Of a stretch of DNA of 64,000 bases, positions 1-11,392 are shown piece by piece; positions within the stretch are counted from its first letter, which is position 1, and every line of letters begins with the position of its first letter. The position numbers were made by a program, and so were the translations under genes. The notes below the pieces were generated by a model. That model saw only the letters and a list, made by a program, of their open reading frames with translations, was not told the DNA's origin and did no database searches. The DNA is from Roseiarcus sp963806935 (GTDB lineage: Bacteria; Pseudomonadota; Alphaproteobacteria; Rhizobiales; Beijerinckiaceae): assembly GCA_963806935.1 (NCBI GenBank), contig CAWEAT010000051.1, positions 1-64,000 on the forward strand, given 5' to 3'.

Positions 1-589
1 CGAAGAAGATCACCATGATCGGGCTGAAGAAGGCCGCGACCCTCGCGGTCCCCCGGCTCTGGGCGCCGAACAGAATGACGAGGATGACGACGGTCGCCGG
101 CAGGATATAGGGCGCGAGTTCGACGTCGACCTGTTTCAGTCCTTCGAGCGCGGAGAGCACCGAAATCGCCGGCGTGATGATGGCGTCGCCCGAGAACAGC
201 GCCGAGCCGGCGACCCCGAGCAGGAAGGCCAGCGTCGTCCGCTGTCCGAGCGCGCGTTGCGCGAGCGCCTTGAGCGACAGGATGCCGCCTTCGCCCTTGT
301 TGTCCGCCTGCATCAGGAACAGCACATATTTTCCGGTGACGACGATCAGGAGCGCCCAGATAATGAGCGAGACGACGCCGATCACCTCGACCGGTCCAAG
401 CGCGGTCCCCTTCAGCTGGCCGAGCGCGGTCTGCAGCGCGTAGAGGGGACTGGTGCCGATATCGCCGAACACGACGCCGATCGAGCCGAGCGCGAGAACC
501 CAGAAATGCCCGGACGAATGGGTCAGGCCCTCGCCCTCGCCGTTCACGGCTGCGGGCGGAACGACGTCTTTCGAAAGGGGGTGGGACAT
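1..589 (-). CDS. kup: KUP-family potassium uptake protein, 5' part only
   Basis: The gene runs off the left edge of the window, so only about 196 N-terminal residues are visible. Translation from the ATG at 589 gives a short soluble leader and then GSIGVVFGDIGTSPLYAL, the hallmark N-terminal segment of Kup low-affinity K+/H+ symporters in the inner membrane. It is followed by the family motif QADNKGEGGILSLKALAQRA and GSALFSGDAIITPAISVLSA. Several hydrophobic membrane segments are visible. No strong Shine-Dalgarno sequence precedes the ATG. The 149 bp between this start and the next gene hold no recognisable feature. Identification is secure from the motifs; whether the rest of the gene is intact cannot be seen. 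Confidence 0.93.
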   Translation of the reverse strand, partial: MSHPLSKDVVPPAAVNGEGEGLTHSSGHFWVLALGSIGVVFGDIGTSPLYALQTALGQLKGTALGPVEVIGVVSLIIWALLIVVTGKYVLFLMQADNKGEGGILSLKALAQRALGQRTTLAFLLGVAGSALFSGDAIITPAISVLSALEGLKQVDVELAPYILPATVVILVILFGAQSRGTARVAAFFSPIMVIFF

Positions 590-738
590 GCGTAAAGGGG
601 AAACCCGCGGTCGCCGGCTGCCGCCGGACCTTCAAAACGGCGCGTGTCTATACTCTCTCATCCAAAGAACGGAAAGGGCGATAATTTCAGCCTTTGGATT
701 AACTCTCGGCAACATGGTCACCCCTGCGCGCCGCGTGC

Positions 739-1530
739 TCAAGCGGCGGTCCGCGTTACGTGCTCGGCGATCAGCCGCGCGACCGCGGCTGGCTTCTCCA
801 CATTCGGCAGATGACCCGCGCCCTCGATGATCTCAAACCGCGCGCCTTTGATCAACGCTGCTGTTTGTCGCACCAGGGCGACCGGGGTCGAGCCGTCCTG
901 ATCGCCGACCAGGCAAAGGGTAGGGGCTTCGATAAGGGGGGCTGAGGGCCGCAGGTCGGCGCGCTTCAAGGCGCCGCAGGCGGCGAGATAGCCCTGCTTC
1001 GGGGTTCGCGTCAGCATGGCGCGGACGCCCGCATATTCGGGCGCGCGCTGGACGCGAAAGTCAGGCGTGAACCAGCGTTCGAGCACTGCCTCGGCGATCG
1101 ATTCGATGCCGCCGCGCTCGACCGCGGCGATGCGCTCGTCCCACGATTCGTCGGTTCCGATTTTCGCGGCGGTGTCGCAGAGAACGAGCGCGGCGACGAG
1201 GTCCGGGCGTTGGCGGCAGAGCTCCTGCGCGATCACGCCGCCGATCGACATGCCGACGATCGCGGCCCTGCCGACGCCGAGGACCTCGAGAAGCGCGGCC
1301 AGGTCGCGCGCATAGTCGGCCATCTCGGCATGGTCGGGACCGGATTCGGACAGGCCATGGCCGCGCTTGTCATAGCAGACGACCCGGAAATCGGGCTTCA
1401 GGATGCAAGCGACGTCGCTCCAGACGCGCAGGTCGCAGCCGAGCGGATTGATGAACACCAGCGGCGGCAGCCCTTCCGGGCCCTCGACGAGGTAATGGAC
1501 GACGAGGCCGTTCGCCTGGGTGAATCTCAT
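739..1530 (-). CDS. pcaD: alpha/beta hydrolase, 3-oxoadipate enol-lactonase-like
   Basis: A 263-residue alpha/beta hydrolase whose length and sequence match the PcaD family, which hydrolyses 3-oxoadipate enol-lactone in the beta-ketoadipate (protocatechuate/catechol) pathway. The nucleophile elbow is GMSIGG, the acid is in VGDQDGSTP and the histidine in GAGHLPNVE; the oxyanion region is FINPLGCDLRVW. The start at 1530 is preceded by GGAGA at good spacing and overlaps the stop of the upstream membrane-protein gene as ATGA, so the two are translationally coupled. No other pca genes are visible, so the enol-lactonase substrate is inferred from similarity alone. A general esterase of the same fold is the main alternative. 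Confidence 0.8.
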   Translation of the reverse strand: MRFTQANGLVVHYLVEGPEGLPPLVFINPLGCDLRVWSDVACILKPDFRVVCYDKRGHGLSESGPDHAEMADYARDLAALLEVLGVGRAAIVGMSIGGVIAQELCRQRPDLVAALVLCDTAAKIGTDESWDERIAAVERGGIESIAEAVLERWFTPDFRVQRAPEYAGVRAMLTRTPKQGYLAACGALKRADLRPSAPLIEAPTLCLVGDQDGSTPVALVRQTAALIKGARFEIIEGAGHLPNVEKPAAVARLIAEHVTRTAA

Positions 1531-1841
1531 GCCGGAGGTCTCCTCGAGCCGGCGCGGCGGGCGTCGCGGAAGAAGGTCCACCAATACCAGATGAGGGCGA
1601 TCGGCGCGCCGATGTCGATGACCGTGTCGAGGCCGGGGATCGGGGTTGCGGGGATCACCAGCATGCCGGCCGCCGCGGTCGCGCCGACCCGGTAGCTCAG
1701 CGCCACCATGATCCGCTTCAGCGGATTGTCGTCCGGCATCCGCGAGATGATGACCAAGAGCGCCGCCAGGATTGCGCTCATGGCGACGACGAAGACAAGC
1801 AGGTCGCGGACGATCCGCTCGATCGCGGACAAAGCCTCCAT
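1527..1841 (-). CDS. small integral membrane protein, function unknown
   Basis: A 104-residue protein with two or three hydrophobic segments: LLVFVVAMSAILAALLVII near residues 14-32, then GATAAAGMLVIPATPIPGLD and IGAPIALIWYWW. The start chosen at 1841 has GGAGGG a few bases upstream; longer in-frame starts at 1853 and 1865 lack this. The stop overlaps the pcaD-like start (ATGA). I do not recognise the family beyond a small cytoplasmic-membrane protein; the TPIPGLDTVIDIG segment between membrane helices is its most distinctive part. It is probably co-transcribed with the SDR gene upstream, from which it is separated by about 60 bp. Confidence 0.7.
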   Translation of the reverse strand: MEALSAIERIVRDLLVFVVAMSAILAALLVIISRMPDDNPLKRIMVALSYRVGATAAAGMLVIPATPIPGLDTVIDIGAPIALIWYWWTFFRDARRAGSRRPPA

Positions 1842-1902
1842 GCCACCCTCCATGCGCCTCGCCATAACGACCGCAGGCGGCCTCTTGGTCAAGGCGCGCC
1901 GC

Positions 1903-2775
1903 TCACCCGCCGCGGCCATCGCCGGCCTCGGCAAGAGCTCGCAGACCCTCGCGGTAGGTCGGATAGGCGGGGGCAAATCCCAGAAGCGCCCTGGCCTTGG
2001 CGATCGAGACCCGCTTGTTGTCGGCGTAGAACTCGGCCGTCATGGGGGAGAGCCGCGCTTCGTCGAACGGTTCCTCGGGGGGCGGCGGCAGGCCGAGGAG
2101 CGTCGCCGCATAGGCGACGACGTCCTGCGGCGGGGCGGGTTCGTCGTCGGCGACGTTCCAGACCTGTCCTTCAAGCCCGCGGGTCAGCGCAAGGCGCGTG
2201 AACTCGGCGATGTCGTCGACATGGGCCCGGTTGAAGACCTGGTCCGGCTTGACGATCCGCCGCGCCTGGCCCTCGCGCAGATTGATCAGCGCGTTGCGAC
2301 CGGGCCCGTAAATCCCGGCAAGGCGCAGGATGTCCGCTTCGACCCCGCGCGCCCGGGCCGCCGCCGTCCAGCGCGCCTCGTCCGTAAGCCGCGCAAGCCC
2401 CCGCGCCGTTCGAGTGCGCGTCGGGCTTGTCTCATCGACCCAGGCGCCGCCGTGATCGCCATAAACGCCGATGGTCGAATAGTAGACGACCCGGCGCAGG
2501 TTCGGCGCGGCGGCGATCGCGGACGCGAACCGGTCGAGCGCCGCGCCAGCGCCCTCGCGCGGCGGAATGGAGACGACGATCGCTTCCGCTTTCTCAACCG
2601 CCCGGCCCAGTCCCGGGTCGGCGCGGGCGCCGTCGAACGCGTAAGCTTCGACGCCTCGAGCGCGAAGCTCCGCGCTGCGCGCCTCCGTGCGGGCCGTTCC
2701 GCCTGGCTCGATGGCCGGCATGGTCCGGATCAACGCTTCGGCGCAATAGCCGACGCCAAAGAAGAAGATTCTCAC
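1903..2775 (-). CDS. NAD(P)-dependent SDR-family epimerase/reductase (YeeZ-like)
   Basis: A 290-residue extended/atypical short-chain dehydrogenase. The Rossmann fold starts at once with IFFFGVGYCAEALI, a G-x-G-x-x variant of the dinucleotide motif. The SDR core continues with VVSIPPREG, then VVYYSTIGVYGDHGGAWVDE (the Ser/Tyr region) and LRLAGIYGPGRNALINLREG. The start is GTG at 2775, directly before the first beta strand; upstream in-frame sequence adds nothing conserved. It lies 51 bp after the radical SAM gene in the same orientation, so it may belong to that transcript. The substrate is unknown. Related proteins are usually annotated only as NAD-dependent epimerase/dehydratase. Confidence 0.82.
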   Translation of the reverse strand: MRIFFFGVGYCAEALIRTMPAIEPGGTARTEARSAELRARGVEAYAFDGARADPGLGRAVEKAEAIVVSIPPREGAGAALDRFASAIAAAPNLRRVVYYSTIGVYGDHGGAWVDETSPTRTRTARGLARLTDEARWTAAARARGVEADILRLAGIYGPGRNALINLREGQARRIVKPDQVFNRAHVDDIAEFTRLALTRGLEGQVWNVADDEPAPPQDVVAYAATLLGLPPPPEEPFDEARLSPMTAEFYADNKRVSIAKARALLGFAPAYPTYREGLRALAEAGDGRGG

Positions 2776-2826
2776 TCGCTGAAGCCGAAGAGGACCGCTG
2801 TCCGCGACGATGTCACGCGAAAATTG

Positions 2827-3768
2827 CTACTGAGCGTCCCAAGGCGCGCAGGATTGTTGGCACAGGAGAGGATTGCAAGGGCAGGACAGATCAGGCCCGC
2901 AAGATTGCATGCAGAAGGGCTCGCAGGCCGTCTGCATCCAGGCGCGCTCGTAGATCTGGCGGCGGGTGGCGCGGAGCGCGTCGCCATTGAGAATGTCGCC
3001 GAGCGAATTCTCCAGAACGTTCCCGACGGGCCATTGCCTGGCCATGACACAAGGCATCGCGTTCCCGTTAGGGGCGACCGCAAGGTTGCCGTTCCAGCAA
3101 TGCCCGCACAGACGATCCATGCTCTCGCTCTTGCCGACGACCTCCTGACCACGGCCGAACTCGCGGACCTCGGTTGACCGGTTGCCCCCGACGCTGGCGC
3201 CAAGACCACGCAGGAACTGGCCGGTCCGCTCGGTGGCCTCCCCGTCGTTGTCCATGCTGATGATCGCCGCACGGGCGGGGACTCCACGGTCGACCAAACG
3301 GCGAAGATTGCCGATCGTCCGCCGATGGCTGCCGGGGACGGTGGTGATCCGGTCATGCGCCGCCGGATCGTCCGAATATACGGAGGTCGCGAAATGCACC
3401 CCATTTTCGACCGAGATCTCGAGCGTCTCTTCGTCCAGCTTGGTCAGGTTGCTGAACACCTCAATGAAATCGAATCCGACTTCGGTGCTGAACCGCAGCA
3501 GCCGCTTGAACTGCGGATTGAGCTGCGGCTCGCCGCCGATGAACTGGATTTTCTTGCATCCGAGTCCGTGCGCCTCGGACATCAGATCCTCATAGTTTTC
3601 GGGGGTGAGGATGTCGCCGCCGCCCGTATGAGGACCAGACTCGGTGTAGCAATGGATGCACTGGAGGTTGCAGCGATTGGTCAGTTCGAGCCAGAGGAAA
3701 TTCAGCACTCCGTTGACATCCTCAGGCGTGGTCGCCGCACTCGGTGGGACTATCTCAGGGCCATGCAC
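2827..3768 (-). CDS. radical SAM/SPASM enzyme, putative peptide maturase
   Basis: A 313-residue protein. The radical SAM 4Fe-4S site is C33-x3-C37-x2-C40 in TNRCNLQCIHCY, followed by the GGEP-type motif in IQFIGGEPQLNP. The C-terminal third is unusually rich in cysteine: LCGHCWNG, MPCVM, then a cluster in ACEPFCMQSCGPDLSCPC and LLCQQSC, as in SPASM/twitch domains that hold auxiliary Fe-S clusters. Such enzymes usually modify ribosomal peptides. ATG 3768 has GGGGAGG upstream and lies 11 bp after an 80-codon ORF, so the two are almost certainly one operon. They sit 96 bp downstream of lpdA. No peptidase, transporter or typical precursor peptide is seen next to them, so the substrate is open. 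Confidence 0.85.
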   Translation of the reverse strand: MHGPEIVPPSAATTPEDVNGVLNFLWLELTNRCNLQCIHCYTESGPHTGGGDILTPENYEDLMSEAHGLGCKKIQFIGGEPQLNPQFKRLLRFSTEVGFDFIEVFSNLTKLDEETLEISVENGVHFATSVYSDDPAAHDRITTVPGSHRRTIGNLRRLVDRGVPARAAIISMDNDGEATERTGQFLRGLGASVGGNRSTEVREFGRGQEVVGKSESMDRLCGHCWNGNLAVAPNGNAMPCVMARQWPVGNVLENSLGDILNGDALRATRRQIYERAWMQTACEPFCMQSCGPDLSCPCNPLLCQQSCAPWDAQ

Positions 3769-3779
3769 GAGCGCCTCCC

Positions 3780-4022
3780 CTATGCTTGGTAGTCAGGTTT
3801 CGGAATCGGGACGAGCACCAGCTCGCCATCCCAACCAGTGGGTATCATCGTCAGCCTGACCGAGAAGCGGGTCTGGCCGTCGGCGTCGAACGCCCAGCCC
3901 TGACCGATGGTGAACCAGACATTGCCGGGCGAGGTCTTCGCTCGGGCGGCAAACTGTGCAGGCCCCTTCTGCTGCAGCACAAAGTCCCGGTCGTCCGAAG
4001 CTTGATCGTCGTTCTGAGTCAT
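3780..4022 (-). CDS. small conserved-looking protein paired with radical SAM gene
   Basis: An 80-residue acidic protein with a good ribosome site (GTGGAG about 10 bases before ATG 4022). The N-terminal half is polar (MTQNDDQASDDRD); the C-terminal half looks like an all-beta module: VWFTIGQGWAFDADG, FSVRLTMIPTGWDGELVLVP, ending IPKPDYQA. The pattern W-x-x-I-G-x-x-W...F-x-V-x-L...G-x-L-V-L-x-P resembles small, widespread hypothetical proteins of Rhizobiales. It has no cysteine and no leader/core layout such as a GG cleavage site. Its stop is 11 bp before the radical SAM start, so it is either a partner or, less likely, the substrate of that enzyme. Function unknown. Confidence 0.65.
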   Translation of the reverse strand: MTQNDDQASDDRDFVLQQKGPAQFAARAKTSPGNVWFTIGQGWAFDADGQTRFSVRLTMIPTGWDGELVLVPIPKPDYQA

Positions 4023-4118
4023 CGGCCCAACTCCACCCGTCTGGACGCTCTACGCCTCCGCTCTAATCACATCGTCCCCGAGACATGCCCCAATGTCCAT
4101 ATCCGAAATGGCGCGCGC

Positions 4119-5894
4119 CTACTTCTTCTTCGGCATGTAGAGGTCGGTCAGCGTCCCCGCGAAGGCTTCGGCCGACATGGCGAAGGTTTCGGACAGGGTG
4201 GGGTGGGGGTGAATGGTGAGGCCGATGTCTTCGGCTTCGGCGCCCATCTCGATCGCCAGCGCCGCCTCCGAGATGAGGTCGCCGGCGTTCGGGCCGACGA
4301 TGCCGCAGCCGATCAGCCGCTGGGTCTCCTCATCCCACAAGGTCTTGGTCACGCCCTCGTCGCGTCCGAGCGACAGCGACCGGCCGCTCGCCGCCCATGG
4401 GAAGACGGCCTTGCCGTATTTGACCCCCTTGGCCTTGAGCTCGGTCTCGGTCGGACCCGCCCAGGCGACTTCAGGATCGGTATAAGCAACCGACGGTATC
4501 ACCTTGGCGTCAAACGAAGATTTGTGTCCGCTCGCGACCTCCGCGGCGACCTTGCCTTCATGCGTGCCCTTATGCGCAAGCATCGGCTGGCCGACGATGT
4601 CGCCGATTGCGAAGATGTGCTGAACGTTGGTGCGCATCTGCCGATCGACGGGGATAAAGCCGCGCTCGTCGACCGCGACCCCCGCCGCCTCGGCGCCGAT
4701 CGCCTTGCCGTTCGGCCGCCGGCCGACCGAGACCAGCATGGCGTCGAAGACGTCCGTCTTCGCGCCGTCCGGACCCTCATGGGAAACGTGCAGCCCGTCG
4801 TCCTTGGCCTCGACCTTGGTCACCTTCGTCTTGAGCAGGATCTTGGCGTAGAGCTTGCCGATGCGCTTGGCGAGCGGAGCGACGATGTCGGGGTCGGCGC
4901 CGGGCATCAGCTGATCCATCATCTCGATCACGGTGACGCCGGCGCCGAGCGAATGATAGACCGTCGCCATCTCGAGGCCGATGATGCCGCCCCCGAGGAC
5001 CAGCATGCGCTTCGGGATGAAGCTCATCTCGAGCGCGGCGGTCGAATCCCAGATCCGCGGGTCGGCCGGGATGAACCCGGGCGCGACAGGTTCGGAGCCG
5101 GCGGCGATGATCGCGTTCTTGAACCGCACGGTCCGCGCCCCCTCGGCGGTTTCAACCTGAAGCGTGTTTGGCGACGTGAACTTCCCCCGGCCGGTCACGA
5201 CCTTCACTTTGCGCTGCTTGGCGAGACCGCTGAGGCCGCCCGTCAAACGCTTGATCACCCCATCCTTCCAGCCGCGAATGGCCGTGGGATCGAACGAGGG
5301 CTGGCTGAACTTGACCCCATGCGCGCCCATCGCGGCCGCCTCGTCGACGATCTTGGCGACGTGCAGCAGCGCCTTCGACGGGATGCAGCCGACGTTCAGG
5401 CAGACGCCGCCGAGCGTCTGCCGGGCGTCGACCAGCACGACGCTCCGCCCGAGATCGGCGGCGCGGAACGCCGCGGTGTAGCCGCCGGGACCTGCGCCGA
5501 GGACGAGAATGTCGGCCTCAAAATCCGCCTTGCCGCCCGGATCGGCTGCGGGCTTCGGAGCGGTCGCGGGCGCGGCCTTGGGCGTGGGCTCCTGGATCTC
5601 CGCGCCGCCGTAGGACGGGGCGGCGGGGGTAGCGGTCGACGAGCGCGGCTTGGCCTGTTCGCCCTCGGCGTAGGTCGCCAGCACCGCGCCCTCGCTGATC
5701 TTGTCGCCGACCTTGACGCGGACTTCGCCGATCACCCCATCCTCGGGCGCGGGCACGTCCATCGTCGCCTTGTCGCTTTCGAGGGTCAGGATCGTCTCTT
5801 CCTTGCGGACGCTTTTTCCGGGCGCGATCTGGACCTCGATCACCGGCACGTCCTTGAAGTCGCCGATATCGGGAAGCCTGATTTCCTTGGCCAT
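4119..5894 (-). CDS. lpdA: dihydrolipoyl dehydrogenase (E3) with N-terminal lipoyl domain
   Basis: A 591-residue E3 subunit of the pyruvate dehydrogenase complex, which reoxidises dihydrolipoamide with NAD+. Residues 1 to about 80 are a biotinyl-lipoyl domain with the lipoylation site ESDKATMDVPAPEDG. A Pro/Ala linker follows (about 85-125), then the FAD site ILVLGAGPGGYTAAFRAADL, the redox disulfide GGVCLNVGCIPSKALL, the NAD site MLVLGGGIIGLEMA, a second FAD motif FAIGDIVGQPMLAHK and the catalytic HPHPTLSE. ATG 5894 has GGGAG upstream; an earlier in-frame start adds ten unconserved residues. It is the third gene of aceE-aceF-lpdA. Lipoyl-fused E3 is typical of complexes with homodimeric E1. 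Confidence 0.96.
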   Translation of the reverse strand: MAKEIRLPDIGDFKDVPVIEVQIAPGKSVRKEETILTLESDKATMDVPAPEDGVIGEVRVKVGDKISEGAVLATYAEGEQAKPRSSTATPAAPSYGGAEIQEPTPKAAPATAPKPAADPGGKADFEADILVLGAGPGGYTAAFRAADLGRSVVLVDARQTLGGVCLNVGCIPSKALLHVAKIVDEAAAMGAHGVKFSQPSFDPTAIRGWKDGVIKRLTGGLSGLAKQRKVKVVTGRGKFTSPNTLQVETAEGARTVRFKNAIIAAGSEPVAPGFIPADPRIWDSTAALEMSFIPKRMLVLGGGIIGLEMATVYHSLGAGVTVIEMMDQLMPGADPDIVAPLAKRIGKLYAKILLKTKVTKVEAKDDGLHVSHEGPDGAKTDVFDAMLVSVGRRPNGKAIGAEAAGVAVDERGFIPVDRQMRTNVQHIFAIGDIVGQPMLAHKGTHEGKVAAEVASGHKSSFDAKVIPSVAYTDPEVAWAGPTETELKAKGVKYGKAVFPWAASGRSLSLGRDEGVTKTLWDEETQRLIGCGIVGPNAGDLISEAALAIEMGAEAEDIGLTIHPHPTLSETFAMSAEAFAGTLTDLYMPKKK

Positions 5895-5924
5895 GGCTGC
5901 CTGTCTCCCGCTATTCCCGCGCAA

Positions 5925-7546
5925 TCACAGAAGCACGCGCCGCATGTCCTCGACGGTCCCCGCCAGATGGCGCATGAACCGTGCGGCCGCGGCGCCGTCG
6001 ATGACGCGATGATCGTAGGACAGGCAGAGCGGCAGCATCAGCCGCGGCTCAAACGCCTTCCCGTCCCACACCGGGGCCATCTTGGAACGTACGACGCCGA
6101 GAATCGCCACTTCCGGCGCATTCACGATCGGCGAGAACGCCGTTCCGCCGATCCCGCCGAGCGAAGAGATGGTGAAGGTCGCGCCTTGCATTTCTGCGGG
6201 CGCGAGCTTGCCCGCGCGCGCCTTCTCGGAAAGGGCTCCGAGCTCGCGGGCGAGCTCGACGACGCCTTTCCGGTCGACGTCCTTGATCACCGCGACCACC
6301 AGTCCGTCGGGGGTGTCGACGGCGACGCCGATGTGCCAATACCGCCGCAATATCAGCGAGTCGCCGGCTGGACTTAACGCGGCGTTGAAAGTCGGGAACG
6401 TCTTCAGCGTCGCGACCGTGGCCCGCAGCAGCAGCGGCAGCAGCGACACGCGGTAAGGTTTTGTTTTGTCTTTCTTCGCCTCCTCGTCGAGCGTCTTGCG
6501 GAAAGCGTCGAGCTCGGTGATGTCGGCCTCGTCGCAATGCGTCACATGCGGAACATTGACCCAGGATGCGTGCAGGCGCGGGCCGGAGATGCGCTTGATC
6601 CGCGACAGCGGTACCGTTTCGATCGGTCCGAATTTGGCGAAATCGACGGCTGGAATCGCAGGCAGGGCGCCGCCGGCCGCAGGCGCGCCGCCCGAGCCGC
6701 CGCGCGACAGCGCAGCCTTCACGTCCTCCCGGGTGATGCGGCCCTTCTCTCCGGTGCCTTTGAGCGTGTTGAGGTCAAGATCGAGCTCGCGCGCAAGGCG
6801 ACGAACCGCCGGGCCGGCGAAGACGCCGGAGAAGTCGGCCTTGGCGAGTCCCGGCGTCCCGGGCGCGAGCGGAGGAGGCAGATCCCGCGGCGCGACCGGC
6901 GAGGTTTCGGGCGCTTCGGCGGCGTCCTCCTCTTCCTTCGCTTCGGCTTCATCCTCCTGCGCCGATGCGACCGGCGCGGCCGGTCCGCCGGCGTCGAGCT
7001 TCGCGATCAGGGCGCCCATGGATACTTTGTCGCCGACCTTGGCGATGAGCTGGGTGATCTTGCCGGCCGCCGGCGACGGCACGTCCATCGTCGCCTTGTC
7101 GGATTCGAGCGTCACCAGCGGCTGTTCGGCCTCGACCGTGTCGCCTGTCTTCACCAGGACTTCGATGACCGGCACATCCTTGAAGTCGCCGATATCCGGG
7201 ACCGTGATGTCGATCGTCGCGGTCTTGGGCGAGGCCGGCGCGGCGGCGGTCTTGGGCGAGCGCCGGAGCGGACTTGGCGGGCGCCGCGGCGCGCGCGCGG
7301 CTCGCCAGCGCCAGTGTCGATGCGCGCGATCAGCGTCCCCATCGAGACTTTGTCGCCGACCTTCGCCACGACCTCGGCGACCGCGCCGGCGATCGGCGAC
7401 GGCACGTCCATCGTCGCCTTGTCGGACTCGAGCGTCACCAGCGACTGCTCGGCCTTCACGACGTCGCCCGGTTTGACCAGGACCTCGATCACCGGGACAT
7501 CCTTGAAGTCGCCGATATCGGGAACGTTCACGTCGATTTTCGCCAC
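5925..7546 (-). CDS. aceF: pyruvate dehydrogenase E2 (dihydrolipoamide acetyltransferase), frameshifted as read
   Basis: E2 core of the pyruvate dehydrogenase complex, transferring acetyl groups from lipoate to CoA. From GTG 7546 (preceded by AGGAGAGC) the first lipoyl domain reads VPDIGDFKDVPVIEVLVK with site ESDKATMDVPSPIAG. After its Ala/Pro linker the second lipoyl domain (site ESDKATMDVPSPAAG) is in another frame, so a net single-base shift lies at about 7230-7310, in a GC-only run. The downstream frame continues intact: the E1/E3-binding domain VFAGPAVRRLARELDLDLN and the catalytic domain ending with LCLSYDHRVIDGAAAARFMR (active-site HRVIDG). Since E2 is essential for the complex, a sequence error is likely; otherwise only a truncated one-lipoyl protein starting near 7175 could be made. 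Confidence 0.88.
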
Positions 7547-7592
7547 CGGCGCTCTCCTCAAGCCGACAAAGGTTGAATGGGACGGCGAACGC

Positions 7593-10256
<2,664 letters not shown>

Positions 10257-10449
10257 CGGCGGCCGCCCTCCCTGTCAATCCTACGAAAGTTGCAAAAGTG
10301 AGTGTCGTGCACTCTTCTCATGCGGCCGCGGAATTGGCAATCACGCCCGGCGGCGCTGCTGCCATGCTAGGCACGCATGCGGCCGGCGCGATGGCGACGG
10401 CCGGCCGGCCGCGATAGACTGGCCCGCTCGACCCGCTTCGGAGGATCAT

Positions 10450-10806
10450 TTGGCCGGTCTCACCACCCATGTCCTCGACGTCGTCCGCGGCGGGCCGGCC
10501 GAAGCCATGAGGGTCGAGCTCTACGAGTTCGAGGCCGCGGGCGCGCGCACTCTCATCGCCGAGGTCCTGACCAACGCCGACGGACGCACCGACGCGCCGC
10601 TGATCAGCGCGAGCCATGCGCGCGTCGGCCGGTTCGAGCTCCTGTTCCACGCCGGGGACTATTTTCGCCGCCGGGGCGTGGAGACCGCCGACCCGCCGTT
10701 CCTCGACCTGATCCCGCTGCGCTTCGCCATCGCCGACCCCAGGGCGCATTATCACGTGCCGCTGCTGCTATCGCCGTGGAGCTATTCCACCTATCGCGGA
10801 AGCTGA
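10450..10806 (+). CDS. uraH: 5-hydroxyisourate hydrolase (transthyretin-like)
   Basis: A 118-residue HIUase that hydrolyses 5-hydroxyisourate to OHCU in urate degradation. The N-terminal signature is LTTHVLDVVRGGPAEAM, the internal part has a conserved Arg-bearing strand (ARVGRFELLFHAGDYF) and the C-terminus is SPWSYSTYRGS, the family-defining YRGS tail. The start is TTG at 10450 with GGAGG five to nine bases upstream; no ATG or GTG fits the N-terminus. It is divergent from aceE. Other urate-pathway genes (puuD, uraD, allantoinase) are not in the window, so it may be a lone copy. Confidence 0.93.
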   Translation: MAGLTTHVLDVVRGGPAEAMRVELYEFEAAGARTLIAEVLTNADGRTDAPLISASHARVGRFELLFHAGDYFRRRGVETADPPFLDLIPLRFAIADPRAHYHVPLLLSPWSYSTYRGS

Positions 10807-10849
10807 AGTTTCTTCGTCAGGATGAAGCGATCGCCGCAATCCCGGGGAC

Positions 10850-11281
10850 ATGCGAATGCAACAAACGCCGGACTTCGACAGCTTCTTCGAGGCCTACAAA
10901 TCATCCGTGCTGAACAAGCAAGTCGACAGGCTCTTGGAGCTCTACGACGAGGATATCACCGCCTACGACATGTGGGGTCGATGGTCCTATGTCGGAGCAG
11001 GTCCCTGGCGCGAGATGAACGAAGGATGGCTGGGCTCGCTCGGCTCCGAGACGGTCGTGGTCGAATTCGACGACGTCAGCACCGTCCAAGGCGCGGAAGT
11101 CGCAGCCGCATACGCCACGGTGACGTACAAAGCCGTGTCGGAAACGGGCGAGACGTTGCGGTCAATGCAAAACCGCCTGACCTGGGTGGTGAAGCGCAAG
11201 AACGGCGGCTGGAAAATCGTCCATCAACACACGTCAGCGCCCATCGATCCCGACAAGTTCAGCCCCATACTCCGTCGCTAA
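10850..11281 (+). CDS. NTF2/SnoaL-like fold protein
   Basis: A 143-residue protein with the layout of a SnoaL/DUF4440-type nuclear-transport-factor-2-like fold: an N-terminal helix (FDSFFEAYKSSVLNKQVDRL), a short motif LYDEDITAYDMWG, then alternating strands ending TWVVKRKNGGWKIVHQHTS, the typical closing strand of ketosteroid isomerase-like proteins. It starts at ATG 10850; a second ATG six bases on is also possible. It follows uraH by 43 bp in the same direction and may share its transcript. The family covers enzymes and ligand-binding proteins; no function can be assigned. Confidence 0.8.
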   Translation: MRMQQTPDFDSFFEAYKSSVLNKQVDRLLELYDEDITAYDMWGRWSYVGAGPWREMNEGWLGSLGSETVVVEFDDVSTVQGAEVAAAYATVTYKAVSETGETLRSMQNRLTWVVKRKNGGWKIVHQHTSAPIDPDKFSPILRR

Positions 11282-11392
11282 CATGCGCCGCGTGTGGCCG
11301 GAGCCGGCTGCCCCGAGCGGCCGAAAGAGGCGTCAAGAGACGCCCGTGCTGCGACCGGCTATGCTAACGTCGCCAAATTGCTGGGCGACGCC

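Noticed and set aside
3780..4022. Calling the 80-codon ORF a RiPP precursor
   Set aside because: No leader/core border, no repeated or Cys/Ser/Thr-rich core, and a folded beta-type pattern; treated as a partner of unknown function instead.
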